From contig CAVXUA010000009.1 in NCBI GenBank assembly GCA_963764825.1, forward strand, positions 62,001 through 126,000: a stretch of 64,000 nt of DNA. The letters run 5' to 3'. A program made the position numbers and the translations under genes. Positions 57,402-64,000 of this stretch are shown one piece after another. Each line of letters opens with the position of its first letter. Position 1 is the stretch's first letter. The notes beneath the pieces were generated by a model. It had not been told where the DNA came from and did not search any database. It saw only the letters and a list, made by a program, of their open reading frames with translations. This DNA is from JAZGGS01 sp963764825 (GTDB lineage: Bacteria; Bacteroidota; Ignavibacteria; Ignavibacteriales; Ignavibacteriaceae).

Positions 57402-58523
57402 ATGAGAATTGGAATTCCAACTGAAACTCTTTGGGAAGAAAGAAGAGTTGTACTTTCACCGGCAGGAGTAGATTCCCTAATAAGAGCAGGTCATACTGTT
57501 TACATTCAAAGTGGTGCCGGCGATGCCAGCCATTTTACAGATCAGGATTACATAGCAACCGGCGCTACAATTGTTTATAGTGCTGAAGAAGCTTTTGGCA
57601 GAGCAGAGCTAATTGCAAAAGTTGCACCTATTTCAGATCAAGAGATTGATTATCTCCAGGAAAATCAAATTCTTTTCTCCTTCCTCCAGCTTGCTGTTGG
57701 AAGGCGTAAAATTGTTGAAAAACTTTTGGAAAAGAAGATAACAGCAATTGGTCTAGAGCTTATTGAAGAAAACTCGCGTTTACCAATTCTTCATTCTATG
57801 AGTGAAATTGCGGGGCAGATTGCAATTCAGGTTGCTTCAAGATACCTCGAAAGCTATTCTGAGGGAGGAAGAGGAATTCTGATGGGTGGAATAGCGGGCG
57901 TTGCGCCTGCAGCTGTTGTTATTTTAGGGGCTGGTGTTGTAGGAATTACTGCAGCAAGAGCTGCCCTTGGAAGAGGCGCTCAGGTTATTGTAATTGACAA
58001 TGATTTGAATAGATTAAGGAACGTAGAATCCCAATTTCACAAGCAAGTAACAACTGTAATGGCTAATCCCTATACGATTTCCCGTGGTGTTGAATTTGCA
58101 GATGTGCTGATTGGTGCTGTATTAATAAAAGGTGAAAAAACTCCGCATCTTGTTAGTGAAGATATGGTTAAGAATATGAAAAAGGGAGCCGTAATTGTTG
58201 ATGTTTCCATCGATCAGGGTGGTTGCATTGAAACTAGCAGGGTTACTACTCTATCCGATCCGGTTTATATTATGCATGATGTAATACATTACTGTGTTCC
58301 TAATATGCCTGCAGTTGTATCAAGAACTGCTAGCTACGGTTTGAATAATTCCGTTATGGATTATATACATCCGATTACAGAAAATGGAATAACTGCAGCT
58401 CTTATGGAGAGCGAAGGATTATCAAAAGGTGTCTGTACTCATAGCGGTGACTGCGTAAACGAATCTCTTGCACATACTTTTAATCTTGAGTATAAAAAGC
58501 TACGGCTTTTTCTAACTAACTAA
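57402..58523 (+). CDS. ald: Alanine dehydrogenase
   Basis: About 373 residues from the ATG at 57402 (MRIGIPTETLWEERRVVLSP). An in-frame upstream start at 57351 would add 17 basic, unconserved residues. Motifs: AGDASHFTDQDYIATGA, catalytic His region ILHSMSEIAGQIA, NAD fold VVILGAGVVGITAARAALG, VIVDVSIDQGGCIETS, and CVPNMPAVVSRTASYGLNN. Interconverts L-alanine and pyruvate + ammonia with NAD. Lies 63 bp after the hydroxyacid dehydrogenase, likely co-transcribed. Confidence 0.92.
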   Translation: MRIGIPTETLWEERRVVLSPAGVDSLIRAGHTVYIQSGAGDASHFTDQDYIATGATIVYSAEEAFGRAELIAKVAPISDQEIDYLQENQILFSFLQLAVGRRKIVEKLLEKKITAIGLELIEENSRLPILHSMSEIAGQIAIQVASRYLESYSEGGRGILMGGIAGVAPAAVVILGAGVVGITAARAALGRGAQVIVIDNDLNRLRNVESQFHKQVTTVMANPYTISRGVEFADVLIGAVLIKGEKTPHLVSEDMVKNMKKGAVIVDVSIDQGGCIETSRVTTLSDPVYIMHDVIHYCVPNMPAVVSRTASYGLNNSVMDYIHPITENGITAALMESEGLSKGVCTHSGDCVNESLAHTFNLEYKKLRLFLTN

Positions 58524-58598
58524 TTGTAATCACAAGAATTAAACAACACTTATCAGTTTTATTTAAGTAGAAAGAACTTAATAATCTAATTGCAACCG

Positions 58599-59954
58599 AT
58601 GATGAATACAGAAAAAGAAAATAAATTAAAAAATATTCCGACTAACATTTTAAATCTTTATAAAAAGAAACTTTGCTCCTCAGATGAAGCTGTTAGAAAT
58701 ATAAAGTCCGGAGATAACATAGTTATTCAGCCAGGTTGTGCAGTTCCTTCAGAACTTGTACGTGCAATGGTTAGAAGAAAAGATAAACTTAAAGATGTTA
58801 CTGCTTATCACATTCTTATAGTTGGAGACCTCCCTTATGTTAAACCGGGAATGGAAAAACACTTTAAGCATAAGGCATTTTTTATCGGCGCAAATACACG
58901 CAAAGCAGTTAATGAAGGTAGGGCTGAGTTCATCCCCATTTTTCTATCGGAACTTCCCCTTCTGTTTAAACAAGGAATCATTACTGTTGATGTTGCTTTA
59001 CTTAATGTTTCACTTCCGGATGAACATGGTTTTTGCAGTTATGGTGTAGATGTTGGAACAATTAAAACAGCAGCTGAAAAATCAAAAATAATTATTGCCC
59101 AATGTAACAGCGAAATGCCCAGGAGTTTAGGCGATAGCTTTATTCATATAAATAAAATTCATCAGATAGTTGAACATACCGAAAAGATCCGGGAGCTGCC
59201 CCAGGTTGATCCAAATGCAAGTAAAGAATTACTGGATATCTATGATAGAATAGGAAAGAATGTTGCTGATTTAATTGAGGATGGTGCTACGCTGCAAATG
59301 GGCATAGGAGCTATTCCTGATTCGGTTATGCGTTATGCAAGGAAACGGAAAAACCTTGGCATTCATACCGAGATGTTTTCCGATGGCATAATTGACCTGG
59401 TTGAAGAGGGAATTATTAATGGAGAAGAAAAAACTCTACATCCTGGTAAAATAATTGCAGGTTTTGTTCTCGGCACACAGAGAGTTTTTGATTTTATTGA
59501 TAACAACCCGGTTATTGAGTTTCATCCACAGGAATATGTAAATGATCCCTTTGTTATTGCGAAAAATAAAAAGATGGTTGCAATAAATTCTGCAATCGAA
59601 GTTGATCTTTCCGGGCAGATTTGTTCCGATTCTTTCGGACCTAAATTGTACAGCGGTATTGGCGGGCAGGTGGATTTTATACGCGGGGCAGCACATTCAG
59701 AAGGGGGTAAACCGATTATCGCTCTTCCTTCTGTTACCAAGGATGGAAAAACTTCCCGTATTGTTTCGCAACTTAGACCCGGCTCAGGCGTTGTTACTTC
59801 GCGGGGTGATGTTCACTACGTTGTTACTGAATATGGTATTGCACAACTCTTTGGTAAATCAATCAAAGAAAGATCCAGATCGCTTATAGAAATTTCACAC
59901 CCTGATTTTAGAGATGAGTTAACAAAATATGCCAGCGAAATTTTTAATATCTAA
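58599..59954 (+). CDS. Acetyl-CoA hydrolase/transferase family protein (4-hydroxybutyrate/acetate CoA-transferase type)
   Basis: About 451 residues. GDNIVIQPGCAVPSELVRAM near the start, DVALLNVSLPDEHGFCSYGV, catalytic Glu segment MGIGAIPDSVM followed by LGIHTEMFSDGIIDLVEEG, GQICSDSFGPKLYSGIGGQV, and VVTSRGDVHYVVTEYGIAQL. Transfers CoA between acyl groups and acetate in fermentation or acyl activation. The exact acyl substrate is not predictable. I choose the ATG at 58599 over an in-frame TTG at 58590. Confidence 0.9.
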   Translation: MMNTEKENKLKNIPTNILNLYKKKLCSSDEAVRNIKSGDNIVIQPGCAVPSELVRAMVRRKDKLKDVTAYHILIVGDLPYVKPGMEKHFKHKAFFIGANTRKAVNEGRAEFIPIFLSELPLLFKQGIITVDVALLNVSLPDEHGFCSYGVDVGTIKTAAEKSKIIIAQCNSEMPRSLGDSFIHINKIHQIVEHTEKIRELPQVDPNASKELLDIYDRIGKNVADLIEDGATLQMGIGAIPDSVMRYARKRKNLGIHTEMFSDGIIDLVEEGIINGEEKTLHPGKIIAGFVLGTQRVFDFIDNNPVIEFHPQEYVNDPFVIAKNKKMVAINSAIEVDLSGQICSDSFGPKLYSGIGGQVDFIRGAAHSEGGKPIIALPSVTKDGKTSRIVSQLRPGSGVVTSRGDVHYVVTEYGIAQLFGKSIKERSRSLIEISHPDFRDELTKYASEIFNI

Positions 59955-59960
59955 CCGCTT

Positions 59961-60647
59961 ATGATAGCCGTAATTGGTGATATCCACGGATGTTATTTTA
60001 CCCTGGAAAAACTTTATAATGAAATTATAAGCAGCTATCCTGGAATTCCAATATGTTCAGTTGGTGATTTGGTAGATAGAGGCAAGAATAATTTTGAAGT
60101 TATTAATTTCATAAAGAAAAACCGAATAACTTTTACAGCCGGTAACCACGATCTGATGTTCTACTATTTTATTAAGCATCCCTCAAGCCCTCTTGGAAGA
60201 TCCTGGATTTATAATGGTTCAGAAACAACATTGGATTCTTACAGTAATCGTTATAAAGAAATGAATCTTCATCTTAATTTTATTATTAAAGCTCCGCTTA
60301 TCTTAAATCTGGATGATTGCTTTATTTCTCATGCGGGCATCTCAGCTTATTATTCCAGGAAGCTGGGTAAAAAACCGTTAGATAATATGGAAAAATTAAA
60401 AAGTATTGTAGAATCTGATTTAAACAATGAACATGGAATTTTGTGGACAAGAGATAAATTGATGAACCTGGGAAAACTTCAGATTGTAGGGCACACAAGA
60501 GTTGATGAAGTATATTTTGATAAAAAAAGTAATGTACTTTTTGTGGATACTTCGGCTTGTTCAGGCAATAAATTAAGTGCCGCAATAATCGATAAAAGTA
60601 ATTTCGTTGAAACTTTGTCCATTGAAACTGATAGCAGAGATATGTAA
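59961..60647 (+). CDS. Metallophosphoesterase (PPP-family phosphatase / ApaH-like)
   Basis: 228 residues. Full metal-binding set: IGDIHGCYFTLEKL (GDxHG), VGDLVDRGKNNFEV (GDxVDRG), FTAGNHDLMFYYF (GNHD), LDDCFISHAGISAYY and IVGHTRVDEVYFDKKSN. It could be a protein Ser/Thr phosphatase or a dinucleoside polyphosphatase. Sequence alone does not separate them. 6 bp after the CoA-transferase. Confidence 0.88.
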   Translation: MIAVIGDIHGCYFTLEKLYNEIISSYPGIPICSVGDLVDRGKNNFEVINFIKKNRITFTAGNHDLMFYYFIKHPSSPLGRSWIYNGSETTLDSYSNRYKEMNLHLNFIIKAPLILNLDDCFISHAGISAYYSRKLGKKPLDNMEKLKSIVESDLNNEHGILWTRDKLMNLGKLQIVGHTRVDEVYFDKKSNVLFVDTSACSGNKLSAAIIDKSNFVETLSIETDSRDM

Positions 60648-60686
60648 TACAATAATTTAAAAATAAGGTAGTCATATTAAAAATTT

Positions 60687-62006
60687 ATGAATAAAACTAC
60701 TGATCTCCTTTCCCAAAGTCCGAATGGCTTTATAAAATATCTATCTAATAATAATATATTTAGATTTTATTTTGTTTATGATGATGAGCAAAACAAACTC
60801 GTTGCTTCTCATCCAATTCTCCAACCAATAGCAGATTATTTTTCTGAAGATAGCAGAGATTTTATTAAACACGAAGGTATGTTCTTTCAGGTTTCCAGTA
60901 AATATGAAATGTTGCATGGTGCTTTTGTTCATCGAACTAATCGCGGACAGGCTGCTGGCGGGGTTCGGTTCTGGAAATATGACATCATTGAAAATTATTT
61001 TCGAGATGGTTTAAGATTAGCTGCCGGAATGACTTTTAAAAATGCCCTTGCCGGTTTATGGTGGGGTGGTGGAAAAGGAGTTATCATGCATAATCCTTCA
61101 TATGAATGGAACGATCCTGATGTGCGTCATCATATCTATAAAGAATACGGTTTATTTATCTCCTCCCTAAAAGGATGTTATGTTACTGCTGAAGATTTAG
61201 GAACCGATGTAAAAGATATGATTGATGTATTTTCCGGTACGCGCTTTACAACCTGCATTCCGCCAGAACTTGGTGGAAGCGGGGTACCAGCAATTCCAAC
61301 GGCTAGGGGAGTAGTATCGGGGATGGAAGCAGCTGTCGAATTTCTTAAAAATGGTTCTCTCCAGGGAAAAATGGTTGCTGTGCAGGGTCTTGGTCATGTA
61401 GGAATTCCGCTCATAGAATTTTTACTTGAAAAAGGAGTAAGCAAAATTGTTGGTTGTGATGTAAATCCTGATAACGTAACAGAAGCAAAGAAAAAATACG
61501 AAGGACAAAATGTCGAATGTAAACTTGTTAACATAGATGACACCTCAATATTTTCTGAAGAATGTGATATTTTTTCTCCTAATGCAACCGGCGCAATCCT
61601 AAATCCTGAAACCATAGATCAAATTAGAGTTAAAATTATTTGCGGTGCTGCGAACAACCAATTAGAGGACATTGAAAGAGATGGAGAACTTCTTCTTAAA
61701 AAAGGAATTACCTACATACCCGATTTTCTTACTAACAGGATGGGAATAGTTAATTGTGCAAACGAACAATACGGCTACGTAAATAATGATTCAATGATCG
61801 AGCAGCATTTTAGTAGGGATTGGGAATATTCAATTTATAAATCCGCAATAAAAGTTTTAGAGGAATCAAAATCATCCAAGAAACCAACCGCAAAAATTGC
61901 ATTAAAAATTGCAGATGAACTTTCCAAAGTGAACCATCCAATTTTTGGGCACAGGGGAAAGGAGATAATTAAATCACTTCGTAACAATGAGTGGCATTTA
62001 AAATAA
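60687..62006 (+). CDS. Glu/Leu/Phe/Val dehydrogenase family protein
   Basis: 439 residues, intact. Substrate-binding and catalytic segment AAGMTFKNALAGLWWGGGKG with the catalytic Lys near residue 130, VTAEDLGTDVKDM (catalytic Asp), NAD fold MVAVQGLGHVGIPLIEFLLE, IFSPNATGAILNPETI, and ICGAANNQLEDIERDG. The Rossmann and GAANNQL signatures are nearer leucine/valine dehydrogenases than classic GDH. The first 80 residues are longer than in those enzymes. Oxidative deamination of an amino acid with NAD. Confidence 0.9.
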   Translation: MNKTTDLLSQSPNGFIKYLSNNNIFRFYFVYDDEQNKLVASHPILQPIADYFSEDSRDFIKHEGMFFQVSSKYEMLHGAFVHRTNRGQAAGGVRFWKYDIIENYFRDGLRLAAGMTFKNALAGLWWGGGKGVIMHNPSYEWNDPDVRHHIYKEYGLFISSLKGCYVTAEDLGTDVKDMIDVFSGTRFTTCIPPELGGSGVPAIPTARGVVSGMEAAVEFLKNGSLQGKMVAVQGLGHVGIPLIEFLLEKGVSKIVGCDVNPDNVTEAKKKYEGQNVECKLVNIDDTSIFSEECDIFSPNATGAILNPETIDQIRVKIICGAANNQLEDIERDGELLLKKGITYIPDFLTNRMGIVNCANEQYGYVNNDSMIEQHFSRDWEYSIYKSAIKVLEESKSSKKPTAKIALKIADELSKVNHPIFGHRGKEIIKSLRNNEWHLK

Positions 62007-62133
62007 TAAATTCTCATCGATTGCAATCATACTTTTATTAAATTAATATAAATATTGAATAAAATATATCACGATAAGTGATTATATTTCAATTGGTAAA
62101 ACGTCTATAATATTGAAAATGTAAATATGATTG

Positions 62134-64000
62134 ATGAAAATGCTACGAATTAGCAACATTTCTATAAGCTTTATTATTTTATTGTCGTTCTTAATTCTTG
62201 ATGCAAATTTAGTTTTTGCACAAGAAGTAGATTCTGCAATCATTCCTGCAATCGATTCTTCCAAAGTAACTCTTATAAACGCTGTATATCCTGATACAGA
62301 CTCACCTACTACTACATCTTACCATCAAACAGCCGGTGAGAAATTAGATAAACCCTTTAAAGTGCAGGTACTTTATAATGATGAAGTACCTATGGAAGGA
62401 TGGCCTGTTTACTTTTCTGTTATATCAACTCCTACCAAAGCAAAAGGAACAAATATAACCGATATAGTTGTTTTTACAGATACAAACGGTTTCGCTGAAA
62501 CATATGGTATCGTTGGTTCCAAAAGTGGTAATTATGAATTTGCGGCAAGAATAAAAAATGGAAGTGATCAAAATGATATTATTTATTTCAGGGCTTATGC
62601 TCGTAGTACAAGCTGGGTTTTCTATTTAGTAAGCGGACTTGTAGGTGGTCTGGGTCTCTTCCTATTTGGTATGGGAATGATGAGCGATGGAATGAAAAAA
62701 ACCGCCGGTGGCAGATTGCGTACTTTACTTGGAACACTTACAAACAACCGGCTTGTTGCAGTAGCTGTTGGAACGTTTGTTACAATGATAATCCAGAGCA
62801 GCAGTGCAACTACGGTAATGATTGTAAGTTTTGTTCAAGCACAATTGATGACTTTTGCACAGTCTCTCGGAGTTATCTTGGGCACCGGTATAGGAACAAC
62901 GATTACTGCGCAATTAATAGCATTTAAGTTAACTGATTTTGCTTTGATAATCATTGGGGTCGGATTTGGAATGATGTTTTTGTTCAAATCAAAAAAGTTA
63001 AGGAATATTGGTGAGATAGTTCTCGGTTTTGGTTTGCTCTTTTTCGGAATGTGGGTGATGTCCAACGCGATGGAACCTTTAAGAACTTATGAGCCTTTCA
63101 TCAACCTGCTGCTTGAGTTGGAAAACCCGGTCTTAGGAATTATTATAGGAGCAGCTTTTACTGCTATCATTCAAAGCAGCAGTGCATTTACCGGAATCAT
63201 TATAGTCTTGGGTAGCCAGGGATTGATAACTCTCGATGCTGCAATTCCTTTGATACTTGGTACAAACATAGGGACAACAATAACTGCTGCTCTTGCAAGT
63301 ATAAAAACAAACAGGGAAGCAAAACGAGTTGCTCTTGCGCATACTTTATTTAGGGTGTTTGGGGTACTACTGTTTGTTTGGTGGATTCCCTATTATGCTG
63401 ACATAATAAGATCGATTTCCCCAACAGGCATGGCAGGTTTAACTGGCACTGCACATCTTGCAGAAGTAGTACCGCGACAAATTGCAAATGCACATACGAT
63501 TTTTAATGTTGCACTTACTCTTATTGTTTTGCCGTTTACCACTCAAGCTGCTAAATTCATTTATAAATTACTTCCCGATAAAGCTGAACCAGAGGAAGAG
63601 GGCGAATTTAAAACAAAATTTCTTGAAGAAAGCTTAATTTCAACTCCAACATTGGCTTTAAGTCTTGCTAAAGCTGAGACAATTCATATGGCAAATAACG
63701 TTAAAGAGATGGTGGATAAAATATTACAGCCATTTTTTAAATATAATGAAGATGTGCTCGAGGATATTCGGGATAAAGAAGCTGAGGTAAACTTTCTAAA
63801 TGTTCATATAAATAAATATCTAATGAAAATAAGCCAGGAAAGTCTTGCCGAGGAACGTACAGATGAAATATTTCAGATAATGCATAGCGTTACTGAACTC
63901 GAACATATTGGTGATATAGTAGAAAAACGGCTTATTCCACTTGCGGAGAAGAAAATGAATTTAAATGTTGAATTTTCAAAAGAAGGACAGGATGAAATAA
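62134..64000 (+). CDS. Na/Pi cotransporter-family protein with signal peptide, Ig-like N-domain and PhoU-like tail (3' partial)
   Basis: Open from the ATG at 62134 to the window end (622 codons, no stop). Residues about 1-31 form a signal peptide (ends LVFAQ). Residues 35-150 form an extracytoplasmic Ig-like (Big_1-like) domain (VQVLYNDEVPMEGWPVYFSV, VFTDTNGFAETYGIVG). Then comes the NptA/PNaS core with its duplicated QSSSATT and QSSSAFT motifs (MIIQSSSATTVMIVSFVQAQ, AIIQSSSAFTGIIIVLGSQG) and GTGIGTTIT / GTNIGTTIT. A cytoplasmic PhoU-like helical tail begins near residue 500. Predicted sodium-driven phosphate uptake. The Ig-like front domain is uncommon in this family. Confidence 0.9.
   Translation, partial: MKMLRISNISISFIILLSFLILDANLVFAQEVDSAIIPAIDSSKVTLINAVYPDTDSPTTTSYHQTAGEKLDKPFKVQVLYNDEVPMEGWPVYFSVISTPTKAKGTNITDIVVFTDTNGFAETYGIVGSKSGNYEFAARIKNGSDQNDIIYFRAYARSTSWVFYLVSGLVGGLGLFLFGMGMMSDGMKKTAGGRLRTLLGTLTNNRLVAVAVGTFVTMIIQSSSATTVMIVSFVQAQLMTFAQSLGVILGTGIGTTITAQLIAFKLTDFALIIIGVGFGMMFLFKSKKLRNIGEIVLGFGLLFFGMWVMSNAMEPLRTYEPFINLLLELENPVLGIIIGAAFTAIIQSSSAFTGIIIVLGSQGLITLDAAIPLILGTNIGTTITAALASIKTNREAKRVALAHTLFRVFGVLLFVWWIPYYADIIRSISPTGMAGLTGTAHLAEVVPRQIANAHTIFNVALTLIVLPFTTQAAKFIYKLLPDKAEPEEEGEFKTKFLEESLISTPTLALSLAKAETIHMANNVKEMVDKILQPFFKYNEDVLEDIRDKEAEVNFLNVHINKYLMKISQESLAEERTDEIFQIMHSVTELEHIGDIVEKRLIPLAEKKMNLNVEFSKEGQDEI

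Noticed and set aside
1..64000. CRISPR arrays, rRNA genes, transposase genes, known riboswitches
   Set aside because: No regularly spaced short repeats with unique spacers, no rRNA sequence and no transposase motifs were seen. The repeats present are protein-coding tandem units, upstream modules and the 116-bp pair.

Overview
The window is an AT-rich chromosomal segment. Its extracellular proteins end in a type IX secretion (T9SS) sorting domain of the NPFNP...GVYFYRLQAG...KKMVLMK type, which points to the Bacteroidota/Chlorobiota group and most closely to an Ignavibacteria-like bacterium. That placement is inferred from motif style and has not been tested phylogenetically. Many conserved genes are broken by single-base shifts while every codon between the shifts stays intact. 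I count about 40 shifts, and they are very dense in 1-13.8 kb. This looks mainly like uncorrected long-read indels, so I annotate such loci as single genes and give the break positions.

Region 1 (1-16.1 kb) is a dissimilatory sulfur cluster. It holds dsrP (5' end cut by the window), a CoA-disulfide-reductase/rhodanese flavoprotein, hemA, qmoA, qmoB, sat, aprB, aprA, a membrane pyrophosphatase (hppA), a small zinc-ribbon protein, a YkgJ-type cysteine-cluster protein and qmoC. Sat activates sulfate to APS, HppA removes the PPi and AprBA interconverts APS and sulfite. QmoABC links AprBA to the quinone pool, and DsrP belongs to the DsrMKJOP membrane complex. The gene set fits sulfate reduction, but green sulfur bacteria run sat-apr-qmo oxidatively, so direction is not proven here.

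Region 2 (16.1-29.9 kb) looks like the regulatory and transport arm of the same system. It has a membrane histidine kinase, three receiver-only regulators, a histidine-kinase-like protein with a degenerate ATPase half (a candidate phosphotransferase), two CBS proteins flanking a DASS/SLC13 permease (probable sulfate uptake), a small beta-carbonic-anhydrase-like protein, a TauE/SafE exporter with a small membrane partner, two cytidylate-kinase-like paralogues, and siroheme synthesis genes (cobA-hemD fusion and precorrin-2 dehydrogenase). A 42-bp element occurs exactly 45 bp upstream of both the TauE operon and the siroheme operon.

Region 3 (30.0-40.8 kb) is accessory DNA. A decayed tyrosine integrase lies against a tRNA-Pro(CGG) gene. 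A 116-bp direct repeat containing the first 49 nt of that tRNA plus its upstream flank bounds a 9.6-kb cassette. The cassette carries T9SS cargo genes (a peptidylarginine-deiminase-like enzyme, BNR/Ycf48-type repeat proteins, a ricin-type lectin fragment, an S41 peptidase, a HEAT protein and a PH-like protein), several orphan pieces of sorting domain, and repeated promoter/terminator modules.

Region 4 (41.0-64.0 kb) is ordinary core genome: an OmpA-family protein; pyrR-pyrB-pyrC behind a PyrR-type attenuator; a lipoprotein; a DUF4783-like protein; a very large NtrY-like kinase; a UvrD/RecB-type helicase-nuclease; a fused SpmA/SpmB membrane protein; a 2-hydroxyacid dehydrogenase; alanine dehydrogenase; a CoA-transferase; a phosphoesterase; an amino-acid dehydrogenase; and a Na/Pi cotransporter running off the right edge.
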